Positions 1-9,607 are shown, numbered from the stretch's first letter. The stretch is DNA of 64,000 bases from Endozoicomonas euniceicola (GCF_025562755.1 NZ_CP103300.1:2412501-2476500); one strand, 5' to 3'. Notes: a model not told the origin generated them from the sequence alone. Numbers and translations: made by a program.

Positions 1-2315
1 TAATCAAGGGTGTTGATGCCGACCGGGCATTAAGCCGACTGCGGTACTTTATTCAAAAAGAACTCCCCGGAAGCGACATACCCGTTACCCCAGCTAAGGC
101 TGCTTCTTCGTATCTGCCCCCTTCTTTGCGAGTCCTGAAAATGAATGTTGCCAAAGGACATGCCACGGGAGAAGGTTGGGCCAGGGGAGCTCCGGTCTGT
201 CTGAAAGAATACCGTTTTTTACCGACTCAGGATCATGCTGTTTATGCCGGTGTGACCGGGGAACGGTTACGACTTATTGGTGCTCTGGAGCAGGTTCAGA
301 AGAAACTCTTTCAGGCGATTGAAAATGCTGAGCTGATTGCAGAGCGTGAAGTCCTTGGGGCGCATTACACGCTGGCCTGTGACCCGGACTTTAAAAGAAG
401 AATGTTGGATCATGTGAACAATGGTTTATCGGTCGTTGAAAGTATTGAGGCCACAATGGAGCATTTTTCCCATGCACTGAAAAGCGGTGACAGCACTTAT
501 CTGCAGGACAGGGTGATTGATATTCGGGACCTGTGTGACCAGCTGATGCATTTTTCCTACGGCAGTGGTTGTCTGTATACCCCTGATGTTCTCAGCCAGC
601 ACAGTATTTGCCTTGCCGATAATCTGACGCCCAGCCAGTTTCTGGCTCTGGATCACCGTTATCTGAATGGCTTGGTGCTGGAGTCAGGAGGTAAAGCATC
701 GCATACGGTATTGATTGCGCAGGCGAGAGGAATTCCTGTTGTTGTAGGAGCGGAAGGAGCCAGAGAGTTAATGAATACTTCCGGTGAAGTCATTCTGGAT
801 GCCGGGCTGGGCATATTGATTGGTAACCCTTCCAGAGAGGTGGGACGTTACTATCAGCAGGAACGCCGAAAGCAGCAAAGAATGAATGAACGTTATCATC
901 CTTTTATTGACAGGCTGGCTGAAACCCGTGATCGTCAACGGCTGGAGATAGGTGCCAATATTGTTGGGGTAGAGGATGCAGAACAGGCTTTTGGGCAGGG
1001 GGCCGAGAGCATTGGCCTGTTTCGCACCGAAATGATTTATATGCAGAGGGAACAGGCTCCGGATGAAAAGGAACAGGTGACCACCTACAGCAAAATCCTG
1101 AAACTGGCTGAAGAACGTCCCGTTATTATTCGCACCATGGACGTTGGGGCAGATAAACCGGTTGATTATTTTGCCCTGGAAGAAGAAGAGAACCCTTTTC
1201 TGGGTTACCGTGCTATCCGTTTGTATCCTGAGTTTCTTGACCTCTTTCGCATACAGGTTCGAGCCATCCTGATAGCGGCCCGGGAAAGAACTGTACTGGT
1301 TATGATTCCGATGGTCAGCTGTCTGGACGAAGTGTTGTGGGTCAGGGATGTTATCCACACGATTCAGGAAGAGATGATCCAGAACAATGAAACCTATGGC
1401 GTCATTCGTCTGGGCATTATGCTGGAGGTTCCCTCAGCGTGCCTGATCATTGATCAGCTGGCACCCTGGGTCGATTTTTTCAGCATTGGCAGTAACGATC
1501 TGGCTCAGTACTTTCTGGCGGCAGACCGGGACAACGAAAAAGTCGGAGATTTGTACAGCTATCTGCACCCGTCCTTCCTGCGTCTACTGAAAATGGTCAC
1601 CCATGAAACCCGAAAATGTCACCGTTGGACAGGTCTTTGTGGCGAGATGGCAACCGATCCTGAAGCCTTACCCCTTCTGGTTGGTTTGGGTTTGGATGAA
1701 ATCAGCTTGCCCGGTACTTATATCCCTGCGATTAAAGAGAAGCTGAGTCATCTGGACTCGTCAGATTGTCGGGAACTGCTGGATCAGGCGATAGCCTGCA
1801 ACAATATTCAGGCGGTGCAGACTTTGCTGCGAGCGTTTCGTAGTGATGTTTCTTCCCGGTCTGTATTTGGTACGGCCATTGTCAACCTCGACTATGAAGC
1901 CCTCAGCAGGGAAGAAGCAGTTAAAGAGCTGGTTGATATGATGTTGATGGATGGACGCTTAGCGGATAGTTGCCCTGTGGAAGAAGCGATCTGGATTCGT
2001 GAAGCCCTGTACTCAACAGGGATGGGACATGGCATCGCGATTCCCCACTTACAGTCTGAGCATGTACTGTGTCATTCGGTGGGCATTTTACGGCTACGGG
2101 AGCCTTTGCGCTGGCAGGAGAACTGTGAAGAACCCGTGAAAACTATATTTTTACTGGCTGTTCCAGATTCTGGTGCAAAAGATCAGCACCTGAAAGTGTT
2201 CTCCCGATTGGCGAGAAAACTGGTCAAACCTGAATTTATTGAGCGTTTTGACCAGTGTGATGACCAGCAGCAGGCAGTCCAGTTGCTGGAGCGCGAAGTC
2301 GCCCTGTCAATCTGA
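1..2315 (+). CDS. fryA: HPr-EI-EIIA multiphosphoryl transfer protein (5' end outside window)
   Basis: Phosphotransferase-system fusion that would pass phosphate from PEP through enzyme I and HPr to a fructose-type EIIA domain in the cytoplasm. The reading frame is open from the window edge. The first ~20 visible residues resemble the end of HPr, so the first possible start (TTG at 126) is not the true start. Numbering from that TTG, the enzyme I phosphohistidine lies in GGKASH (His193), the PEP-domain catalytic Cys in GLCGE (Cys505), and the EIIA_2 histidine in GIAIPH (His641). The domain order matches E. coli FryA (about 830 residues), hence the symbol; a paralogue with another name is possible. 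No EIIB/EIIC permease gene is visible. The last 9 bases overlap the end of the convergent gene. Confidence 0.85.
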   Translation, partial: IKGVDADRALSRLRYFIQKELPGSDIPVTPAKAASSYLPPSLRVLKMNVAKGHATGEGWARGAPVCLKEYRFLPTQDHAVYAGVTGERLRLIGALEQVQKKLFQAIENAELIAEREVLGAHYTLACDPDFKRRMLDHVNNGLSVVESIEATMEHFSHALKSGDSTYLQDRVIDIRDLCDQLMHFSYGSGCLYTPDVLSQHSICLADNLTPSQFLALDHRYLNGLVLESGGKASHTVLIAQARGIPVVVGAEGARELMNTSGEVILDAGLGILIGNPSREVGRYYQQERRKQQRMNERYHPFIDRLAETRDRQRLEIGANIVGVEDAEQAFGQGAESIGLFRTEMIYMQREQAPDEKEQVTTYSKILKLAEERPVIIRTMDVGADKPVDYFALEEEENPFLGYRAIRLYPEFLDLFRIQVRAILIAARERTVLVMIPMVSCLDEVLWVRDVIHTIQEEMIQNNETYGVIRLGIMLEVPSACLIIDQLAPWVDFFSIGSNDLAQYFLAADRDNEKVGDLYSYLHPSFLRLLKMVTHETRKCHRWTGLCGEMATDPEALPLLVGLGLDEISLPGTYIPAIKEKLSHLDSSDCRELLDQAIACNNIQAVQTLLRAFRSDVSSRSVFGTAIVNLDYEALSREEAVKELVDMMLMDGRLADSCPVEEAIWIREALYSTGMGHGIAIPHLQSEHVLCHSVGILRLREPLRWQENCEEPVKTIFLLAVPDSGAKDQHLKVFSRLARKLVKPEFIERFDQCDDQQQAVQLLEREVALSI

Positions 2316-4103
2316 CCGCAATGGCCTCTCAGGAATGTGCAGGTTTTTCAGGAAGCGAAGTTCTTCATCACTGCTCAGCAGTTCCAGGTGCCTTCCATAG
2401 ACGTTCTGGTCTTCTTCTAATCGCTCTCTTCGGTTTGCATCGTCTTCAGGCTGATAGCCAGCAGCGGGAGGAGGTACATCCTCTGCCCGGTTTACCAGGC
2501 GGGCAGCCTTATTCAGTTCACCTTCTTTTGCCAGCAATTTCCGCCATTGATCACAAAACCGGGACGCTATCCGTTTATGTGCAGCGGCAACAGCGTATCC
2601 TCTGTTGCTTTCAAGGCTGTCGATATCAAAGTTGTCTGCAAAGCGCATCTCCTCAAGGCGAATAACATCGCGCATAACCTTTGCTGCAAGGCTGTCCTGG
2701 TAATGGATTCCTGCAACAATGTCGGCAACAAAAGTGGCAACAGGTGGGGTTACATTTTCTGCCTGCAGGAGAAAATTCAGACATACCTCTTTAGCCTGAG
2801 GGTTTGGTTTCCTGTTAAGTAAGTCTTGCTCTGAAACGGCAGTCGACATAATACCCAGCTGGATAAGCCGGATGATATCGGTATTCAAATGTATGGCTTC
2901 ATCGTGAGCAGAAATACGATGCTGGCTCATCAGCAGTTCAAACAGCAGGGCTTTTCGAGAGGCATGGGCGCGGCGATAACGAATACCTGAACTCCTGTGC
3001 AATGGGTCTGTGTTACCGGCCTCCAAAGCCAGCGGAGCGCATCTGGCAACGGAGTCAACGGGTTTTTCAGGACTGATGAATATTTGAAATTTATTTATTT
3101 CCGCCAGATAAGCTGGTTGCCCCGCCAGACTCTCAGGTGTTACAGCAGGATTAGTAAAGTCCGGCGGGGGTGGTAATGGTTCATCGTCATCCTCCGGGGT
3201 AGTGTGAGAATAGGGAGGTCTGACCGTACCTGAAGTCGATGGCGTCTCAGGTGGGGCAGGAGGCTCAGGGGGTAGTGAAGTACGGCTGCTTCCAAAAACA
3301 GGCTCACCTGCTTCTGGCTCATGAACGGGTTTTGCCCGATAGTGAAAGTTATCCTTAACTGGCGCAGAAACCGGGGCCGGCCGGGCAGGTGTTTCAGGTT
3401 GCCTCTCAGGAACAGTGTTTGATACGCGGGTTTGCAGGAATTCAGTGATTGAAGTCGGCACAAACCCTTTGGGGACTGGAGGCGTTGTCACTCCTGCCGC
3501 CTGAAGCTGTGCTCCCAGTCCCATGAGAGTCGCTTCTGCTTTATTAAGCTCTTGATTAAACTCGTTGGTTCGTTCCCGGTTATAGTGACCATCAATAGCC
3601 CTCATACTCTTCAGTACTTGCTTTCTGGCATTTTCAGCTTTACCTGCCTGCTTTTGGAAAGCTTTATTATCTGTGGGAACCAGGCGATTCATTTCTCCGT
3701 TCCCATCAATATGGATAATGATAAACGGAAGTGCATCCCCCGGTGTTTCTGGTGTATTGAGACTTTGGAGAATCGACTCAAGGTGATCCAGTATGTGGTT
3801 CTGGGTACGCATGACCTGAACCGTTTTCCACTGCCTGGCAAAAGTATTTTTTAAAGACTCAGTGTGCGCGGCTTCATTAACAACCGACGGTGAGGAGTGA
3901 GGAAAAACGTTACGCTCGCTGACCGACTTAGAGACTGGTTGCTCCGATACCAAATCCGGAGGAGGGGGGATATGCCGGGTTTCATTTGCCGGGGATACTC
4001 CACCTGTGTCAGAAGGCGTGGTTGCGGGTCGTTTGCTGTCGTGAGTTGGCGGTATATAGGAGTGCGGCGCTCTACTGCCGGGCTTTCCTGGTGGGGAACT
4101 CAT
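2307..4103 (-). CDS. Proline-rich hypothetical protein, paralogous module with its upstream neighbour
   Basis: 598-residue protein of unknown function; I recognise no named family. The first ~90 residues and residues ~225-340 are low-complexity, rich in Pro, Ser and Thr. Residues ~95-215 align with residues ~95-215 of the neighbouring 557-residue protein (LPFIII/TPFFIL core, AI..HY, AEA.L motifs), so the two share a module. The C-terminal half is mainly predicted helical and ends in a charged coiled-coil-like stretch. No signal peptide or membrane segment is seen. The ATG follows the upstream stop by 6 nt, and its AAGGAG ribosome site lies in the last codons of the upstream gene, so the two are co-transcribed and probably coupled. 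Cytosolic or secreted-effector roles are guesses. Confidence 0.75.
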   Translation of the reverse strand: MSSPPGKPGSRAPHSYIPPTHDSKRPATTPSDTGGVSPANETRHIPPPPDLVSEQPVSKSVSERNVFPHSSPSVVNEAAHTESLKNTFARQWKTVQVMRTQNHILDHLESILQSLNTPETPGDALPFIIIHIDGNGEMNRLVPTDNKAFQKQAGKAENARKQVLKSMRAIDGHYNRERTNEFNQELNKAEATLMGLGAQLQAAGVTTPPVPKGFVPTSITEFLQTRVSNTVPERQPETPARPAPVSAPVKDNFHYRAKPVHEPEAGEPVFGSSRTSLPPEPPAPPETPSTSGTVRPPYSHTTPEDDDEPLPPPPDFTNPAVTPESLAGQPAYLAEINKFQIFISPEKPVDSVARCAPLALEAGNTDPLHRSSGIRYRRAHASRKALLFELLMSQHRISAHDEAIHLNTDIIRLIQLGIMSTAVSEQDLLNRKPNPQAKEVCLNFLLQAENVTPPVATFVADIVAGIHYQDSLAAKVMRDVIRLEEMRFADNFDIDSLESNRGYAVAAAHKRIASRFCDQWRKLLAKEGELNKAARLVNRAEDVPPPAAGYQPEDDANRRERLEEDQNVYGRHLELLSSDEELRFLKNLHIPERPLRSD

Positions 4104-4109
4104 AACCGA

Positions 4110-5783
4110 TTACTCCTTTTTACCTTTGACTGGCTGCACATTGTGGAAATACTGCTCTGCTGTTTCTTCGAACTGAATTTCCTTAATGGTGACCTTCTCA
4201 GCATCAGCCAGTGCTTCGTCAAATCCAGCCTGAATAGCGGCTGCCAGCTCGTTTCTATCAACCCCTGGATGTATGAAAAAGCCGCCTCCAATCATAGGTG
4301 ATCGCAGAACGGGTAAAACGGGAAGGGATTTTCCTTCAGCATTAATATTCCAGTTATTCTGTGCCGTTAGGATATTATTGCTGAACCTTTTTATATCCAG
4401 AAGCCATTGTCGTTTGCCATCTTCTGAGTCAGGGTAGGAACCATCGGCACCATTGGGAGCAACGGCATAGATCATGGCATCATTTGCCTTGCCTTTTCCC
4501 GGAGATTTATTAAAGACATCGATGAAAATGGTTCCGGTGTTATCCGTGGCGTTTGTGGGTCTATAGATTGCCGCTCCCACTAATGCTGAATGCCTGCCAG
4601 GTAAAGAATCTGGTTCAAAGGTTACAAAGCCACCTTCTGCGCCAGCCTTCCCGACCATATGTTCGTGAACCTTCTGGTAGGACGCTGCTCCTGGTATCTG
4701 GTTAGCAAACTCTCTGTTGATTCCACCGTGTCCGACAGCGAGATCCGGATGACCGGAATTGACGGACGCAGTATTGTCCCGGGCGGTTCCTTCAGAGGAA
4801 GAAGGATAAATGTTGGCATAGCCTGTTGATGGGTTAGGTAGCAGGAATGTTCTCGTAACTTTTTCCAGACCCTGTCCGTTTGGTCGAAACTCTTTGGCCA
4901 CCTCCGTGGGAGAAACACTGGGTGGTTCTGCCTTTGGAGTTTTTCTCAACCTGTGCTGAGACAGTTCTGACGGGTCAAAGTCGTCTGGCAAAATTCTTTT
5001 TGCCGGGTCATCTGTTCCGGGGTTGAAGGGTTCAGGTTGAGCGGGCGGGTCAGGGAGCAGTACAAACTCGCCATCCTCAATCGTGGAATTGCCAGGTATT
5101 GCGCTTGCCGGTTGTGTCGATGGTGTTGCGTTTAACAACGAGCTGAAAGCAAACATGATGGGAATGTAGGGTATCTCAGGCTCCGGGATTCCAGCCTGTT
5201 CCAGTTCACTTCGACAAACTTCCAGTCTGGCCTCTGCTCCCAGGGCTTTCTCCCCAAGCGCTGTTCCCCGGGAGCCTTTGTAGTGCTGCTCGATAGCCTT
5301 CAACTGGTCGGTAAGATTGGCTTTGAGAGCCTGATGCTTTTCCGGGTTACTTAACAGTTCCGGACCGGGGGGGATAAGTTGAACCTTTTTGCCGCCGTCA
5401 TTCACAAGAATGAAAAACGGTGTATTGACGGAGTTCTGCCCTGGTTTTTCCAGTTGTTGCAGGAGCACTGGAATCGAAGACACAAAGTTCACCTGCGCCT
5501 TAAGCTCCCGGACTTCCTGTGCCTGATTTGTGAAATTCTGTATGGCTCGTTGCGGGGCGTTGACGTTTATCGCAGGGGGAACAGCAGAGAGTGCACGGTC
5601 TGCAATTGACTTCCGGGACGGTTGAAAAGCACTGGGTGGCGGCGGAGGAAAAGAGGACTTTACAGGTACCGGGGTAACTTCTTCACCATCCTTTACTCCC
5701 GACGGTGGTGACGGTGGAGGTGTTAAGGAGCCGCCGGCTGTGTATGGAGAGCTTCCAACTGAAGAAGAATCGTTAGAACTCAT
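4110..5783 (-). CDS. Proline-rich protein with C-terminal macrodomain-like region
   Basis: 557-residue protein. Residues 1-70 are Pro/Ser-rich with PPPP runs. Residues ~95-215 are the module shared with the downstream 598-residue protein. Residues ~330-535 look like a macrodomain, the ADP-ribose-binding fold: VNSGHPDLAVGHGGIN (331-346) matches the N-acidic/GGGVNxAI loop, and SPMIGGGFFIHP (495-506) matches the phosphate-loop segment before the last helix. An insertion near residues 408-470 would be unusual. The macrodomain call rests on motif spacing only and needs a profile search or a structural model. The gene lies 125 nt downstream of the RBR gene and 6 nt upstream of its paralogue, all on the same strand. 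If both readings are right, the cluster links ubiquitin and ADP-ribose chemistry, which suggests host-directed proteins. Confidence 0.65.
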   Translation of the reverse strand: MSSNDSSSVGSSPYTAGGSLTPPPSPPSGVKDGEEVTPVPVKSSFPPPPPSAFQPSRKSIADRALSAVPPAINVNAPQRAIQNFTNQAQEVRELKAQVNFVSSIPVLLQQLEKPGQNSVNTPFFILVNDGGKKVQLIPPGPELLSNPEKHQALKANLTDQLKAIEQHYKGSRGTALGEKALGAEARLEVCRSELEQAGIPEPEIPYIPIMFAFSSLLNATPSTQPASAIPGNSTIEDGEFVLLPDPPAQPEPFNPGTDDPAKRILPDDFDPSELSQHRLRKTPKAEPPSVSPTEVAKEFRPNGQGLEKVTRTFLLPNPSTGYANIYPSSSEGTARDNTASVNSGHPDLAVGHGGINREFANQIPGAASYQKVHEHMVGKAGAEGGFVTFEPDSLPGRHSALVGAAIYRPTNATDNTGTIFIDVFNKSPGKGKANDAMIYAVAPNGADGSYPDSEDGKRQWLLDIKRFSNNILTAQNNWNINAEGKSLPVLPVLRSPMIGGGFFIHPGVDRNELAAAIQAGFDEALADAEKVTIKEIQFEETAEQYFHNVQPVKGKKE

Positions 5784-5872
5784 AAAGTCATCCCGGAGAG
5801 AGGTTATTGACTGGTTATCGGTCGGCTCAGGGAGTTTTAAACCCGTATCTGTTGTGTCCCTTCGATGACTAT

Positions 5873-5903
5873 CCCGTCGTTCCCGCTTTGGGGGAGCGAC
5901 GGG
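5873..5903. other. Intergenic hairpin between RBR and macro-like genes
   Basis: A 12-bp stem (5873-5884 paired with 5892-5903, one G-T wobble) with a 7-nt loop lies just after the RBR stop codon. No T-run follows on either strand, so it is not a clear rho-independent terminator. It could protect or process an operon mRNA. Confidence 0.5.
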
Positions 5904-5908
5904 GTGCG

Positions 5909-8900
5909 CTAAAAGCTCAAGGGCAGGCAGGTCTCACAAACATCATATTTAGTGTCTTGAACTGTGTTACCACATATCAAACATTCTTTTGTAAGGCTTA
6001 GCTGACAGGTCTCACAAAGATCATATTCAGGGTCTTGAATTGGGTTATCACATATCAAGCATTGCTTTTCAATGGCGCTGGTAGTTCCTGTCGCTTCTCC
6101 CAGCAATCCCTCTTCATCAGAGAAAAATCCAATGGGGCTATCTTCCTTGCGGCATTCGGTGCATATATTCTCTGAGTCATTGTGAAGCACGCCCTCAACC
6201 AGCTTTGCGTAGCAATCGCTACATGGTGCATGTCCGCAAAACATTGTAGTGATTCTTGATGACATGGTCTTATGGCAAAAATCACAGGTTGCTTTTGATG
6301 GATTTTTTTGGTCCGGAGCATTATTTATAGCCTGACTATCGAGGGCTGAGTTACATTGATGTGAATGAATATTTTCACCGACTGTCAGACAGTGCCAGCA
6401 AAACTCGGTGTTGCAAGATGTACACTTCATTACCTTGCAGCCTTTGTTCTTGCAAATGACACTGCCGCATCCCGGACAAAGCTTATGGGTATCCTTGTTT
6501 TTTTCAAGGAATATCGCCATTGATATATCGGCCCCTTCTTCTGTTGTTTCGGCTTGTTTATTCTGTTCGCAGGTGAGGTTGTCATGATAAGGGCGTGCAC
6601 CGCATTCTACACAAAAACGGCCATAACATTGCTGGCATTTCACGGCAGATGATGATAATTCCTTCGGGTCAAAGGTGGCATCACAATATCGCCAGGGGCA
6701 GTAAAGGGTCATGTCGCTTCCCTGGTAAGCCTGTTTCAATTGTTGATGGCGCATTCTTTTGTAGCCACTGATTCCCCAAAAGAACTTCTGAATGTCATCG
6801 GGAATTGAGACCTGGCAAGGTTGACCCGGGCAAAGTATGCCTCTGGACGTCAGGCTGAAATCGCCTGCCAGCTCGTCTAGATAATGCTCCATGCAAAACG
6901 TGCAAGCCCTGTGTTGACACTCTGGAATGACGATGCAATGTGCCGATTCGAAGCAAATCGAGCATTCATCTGAATTATTTTTATCGATATACCGCTCAAG
7001 ACCGAATATTAAAGAGCTTTGCACTTTTATATTATTAATCAGGGCTCTTAGCACTTTGTCCAATTTTTCGCAGTCCTTTAGCACATTGTTTAACAACGCT
7101 TTTTGTTTTTGCTGTGGTGCGCATAACAGTGCCTGATATTGATTCTTATCTTCAGAAACTTTGGCAAGCGTCGATTCTAAAAAGCCCCGTACATCCAGTG
7201 AGGCCTGGCAATTCGGGCATGAAGAGGAGCCTGAAATCAGGTGATTTTGTACGATGGAGCACAGGGACGACAGGCAGATTAACGCAGATTTTCCATTGTC
7301 TGAGCAGCAGGGCAGCCTTGCAAAGCCATATTCACAGCCTCGTTCCCTGTGAACTATGCATGTTTTGTCTTTTTCTGTGGCTGTATTGTAAAACCTCCTT
7401 ACGTTCAGTTTTTTTGCCTCGTCAGGACTTACACCGAGAAGGTGTTCAACTTCGTTCCTGAGTGCTGTTTCTTTATGTTTCGATCCCGGACGATCATATT
7501 TTTTTCGGCTATTTAATTCTCGCTCCCTGGCTAAAGGGTCTCTAGTTTTAGCCAGGGCATTAGACAACGTGCTGATTTGCGTGAAACTAATACCTTCGCG
7601 CTCTCTTTTTGCCTTTGTTGATAGCATGGCGGGCGTTATATTTATTGAGTTCTTTGCTTGATACATAAGCTTGCGAGTATAATCTGGAATGTTTAAATTT
7701 ATCCATTTAATAATTTCACTTTTGTGATTTGACACAATGACATGCAGCAAGGTGTTATTAGGCTGGTTCAGGCTTTGCGCCTTAAATAGATCTAAATAAT
7801 AAATATTATAAAGCTCTTTCACATAGCTCAAAGTCAGCTGTTCTGGATTGCTCTCAAGATTAGTAATAACCTCGGCTAAGATATCGAGCGAGTTGTTGGG
7901 TGTGATATGGGGGGGACTGCGATGAGGGTGCCGATCGCCACCACCACTGCCGCCATCCCCCCCATTTCCCCGGTGAAGCCTTCCCGACGGTCTGTAAGCA
8001 CTGCTTCTGCTTCCTGTGTAAGCAGCCGCCCTACCACTGCTCACAGTCGTTGATGAGGCTCCGTTATCACTGTTTTCCCTGGGTTGCCAGCCTGCGTCGA
8101 CAACCTGATTGTGATTATTGAAATTATCATTGTCGTGCCTTAAGCGCTCTGACAGGAGTGCAAGACTTTCCAGCGCTGAATTTAACTGGCTAATCATTCC
8201 CTGGTTTGTGGTCAGGCTGGTTGATAACTGTCTCAATCGCTTTTCAACTTCATTAAATAGTAATTCTACGGCTGAATTTTGTCCGCCCGGCCTGCTCTTA
8301 GCTCTGTCTTGAGCAGCTCTGTCTTGAGCAGCTCTGTCTTGAGCAGCTCTGTCTTGAGCAGCTCTGTCTTGAGCAGCTCTGTCTTGAGCGGTACGAGAGT
8401 GGTAACGCCGCACATCTTCTGCGCGTAAAAGAAATTCATTGATTAACTGCTCTGCATGCATTGAGAGTTCGAGAGCAGAAATATCCGGATCACTTATCTG
8501 GTTCAGCCATTCCCCTGTCTCTAGTTCTATCAGCATGATTCTGTCACGTAAAATTCTGGCCATATCCCTGTTACCGGATAAAGCAGATGTCTGAAGCTGG
8601 CTATACATAAGAGCAATCAGCTTTCGTTTTAGCGCCATATCGAGCGTTATTAACTTTTGCATCCACTGAGCGGCGGTCAGTGAATAGGGGTGTATATGAA
8701 TTGCGAAAGGCGCATCATTGATGAATTCGTTCGTTATCCAACTCCCTTTGTCCCAGTCATCACCTCCGGCTCCGGTGGCCATAACTGTCTGTACTGCTTC
8801 AATGAACTCAGGCACGAGTTCGATCAGAGAGAGTGAGTCCGATACTGACAGGTAATATTTCAGCCAGGCGTTGAGAGATGCATCGAACAAATTATTAAGA

Positions 8901-9607
8901 AGGGTGAAGGATCGTTCCTGTAACAGAAAATTTTCAGGCAGGGCGATAACCTGTCTGACTTTATGATTAATGACGGAAGCATAAATATCTAAAGAGGAAT
9001 GCTTTTCAGGCTTGTCATGACCAGATTTCTGGTATTGATTAATGCGGTGGAAGGCAGCGTTTAATTTCTCATTATCGTCAGTGAGGTGATTATCAGGAAT
9101 CAGATAAGACCTGATCCATTCCCTTTGGTTTAAAGGCTCTCTTCTGTCAGGCGGAATCAGGGCAGGAGTTGTAAGGATTGGGCCTGGCACTCTGAACAGA
9201 GGCAGAGGCTGGTGTTTTATTTGCGAGACATCGGCATACGGAATGTCAGAGTGATGAGAGCCAGATATTGATAACCAGAAAAAGTATAAATAATACTTCA
9301 GATTAGAAAATAAAGGCTGCTGTTTTAATACAGGTTTCTTTTGTAACAGACAACTGGTGACCCTGTGATCTGAATCCATTCCAACAATAAAAGACTGTTC
9401 ACCCGTTAATAAAGAATTACTACAATGTAATACGGTATCAGTTGTTGTCTGAGCCTGAACTTGCATTGTGTTTATAAGGTGAAAGAAGAGTAATAGCCAA
9501 ATTAATAACTTCCAGAAAGTAGCGATATTTTTTTTGTGGTTCGGAAGAAATAAACAGTTTATTCTTCGTTTTTTAATTGAGAATAAAGCGTTGCAGGCTG
9601 CAATCAT
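5909..9607 (-). CDS. Putative RBR-type (RING-IBR-RING) E3 ubiquitin ligase
   Basis: 1232-residue Cys-rich protein. A basic N-terminus precedes a hydrophobic segment (~32-47) that ends in MQVQAQ, like a signal peptide or anchor. Residues ~395-425 hold a pentapeptide repeat AQDRA. An LLHVIV segment near 615 is ankyrin-like. Zinc modules follow: a RING-like finger at ~750-805, RING1 from Cys882 (CSIC...C.H..C..C), an IBR at ~970-1020 (CPWRYC...CVECG), and RING2/Rcat at 1044-1073 (LCPGC...NKGCKVMKC..C...FCWHC). In RBR ligases the Cys equivalent to Cys1057 (NKGC) accepts ubiquitin as a thioester. Another RING-like finger at ~1108-1155 and two near-identical CxxC pairs (~1186-1228) end the protein. 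Bacteria lack ubiquitin, so a host-directed effector is the simplest inference. It heads a same-strand cluster with two proline-rich genes. Confidence 0.8.
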   Translation of the reverse strand: MIAACNALFSIKKRRINCLFLPNHKKNIATFWKLLIWLLLFFHLINTMQVQAQTTTDTVLHCSNSLLTGEQSFIVGMDSDHRVTSCLLQKKPVLKQQPLFSNLKYYLYFFWLSISGSHHSDIPYADVSQIKHQPLPLFRVPGPILTTPALIPPDRREPLNQREWIRSYLIPDNHLTDDNEKLNAAFHRINQYQKSGHDKPEKHSSLDIYASVINHKVRQVIALPENFLLQERSFTLLNNLFDASLNAWLKYYLSVSDSLSLIELVPEFIEAVQTVMATGAGGDDWDKGSWITNEFINDAPFAIHIHPYSLTAAQWMQKLITLDMALKRKLIALMYSQLQTSALSGNRDMARILRDRIMLIELETGEWLNQISDPDISALELSMHAEQLINEFLLRAEDVRRYHSRTAQDRAAQDRAAQDRAAQDRAAQDRAAQDRAKSRPGGQNSAVELLFNEVEKRLRQLSTSLTTNQGMISQLNSALESLALLSERLRHDNDNFNNHNQVVDAGWQPRENSDNGASSTTVSSGRAAAYTGSRSSAYRPSGRLHRGNGGDGGSGGGDRHPHRSPPHITPNNSLDILAEVITNLESNPEQLTLSYVKELYNIYYLDLFKAQSLNQPNNTLLHVIVSNHKSEIIKWINLNIPDYTRKLMYQAKNSINITPAMLSTKAKREREGISFTQISTLSNALAKTRDPLARERELNSRKKYDRPGSKHKETALRNEVEHLLGVSPDEAKKLNVRRFYNTATEKDKTCIVHRERGCEYGFARLPCCSDNGKSALICLSSLCSIVQNHLISGSSSCPNCQASLDVRGFLESTLAKVSEDKNQYQALLCAPQQKQKALLNNVLKDCEKLDKVLRALINNIKVQSSLIFGLERYIDKNNSDECSICFESAHCIVIPECQHRACTFCMEHYLDELAGDFSLTSRGILCPGQPCQVSIPDDIQKFFWGISGYKRMRHQQLKQAYQGSDMTLYCPWRYCDATFDPKELSSSAVKCQQCYGRFCVECGARPYHDNLTCEQNKQAETTEEGADISMAIFLEKNKDTHKLCPGCGSVICKNKGCKVMKCTSCNTEFCWHCLTVGENIHSHQCNSALDSQAINNAPDQKNPSKATCDFCHKTMSSRITTMFCGHAPCSDCYAKLVEGVLHNDSENICTECRKEDSPIGFFSDEEGLLGEATGTTSAIEKQCLICDNPIQDPEYDLCETCQLSLTKECLICGNTVQDTKYDVCETCLPLSF
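8301..8390. repeat. 15-bp tandem repeat inside the RBR gene
   Basis: About six perfect copies of a 15-bp unit (GAGCAGCTCTGTCTT on the plus strand) encode repeated AQDRA. The unit is a multiple of three, so slippage would change linker length without a frameshift. It sits between the N-terminal region and the zinc-binding half. Confidence 0.9.

Noticed and set aside
126..140. TTG at 126 as the start of the phosphotransferase
   Set aside because: The frame is open upstream and encodes the end of an HPr domain.
2321..4301. Plus-strand frames opposite the proline-rich genes
   Set aside because: Antisense shadows of long minus-strand genes with better starts and coupled spacing.
8301..8390. Short tandem repeat as a CRISPR or iteron array
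   Set aside because: Perfect head-to-tail 15-bp units without spacers, in frame within a large gene.
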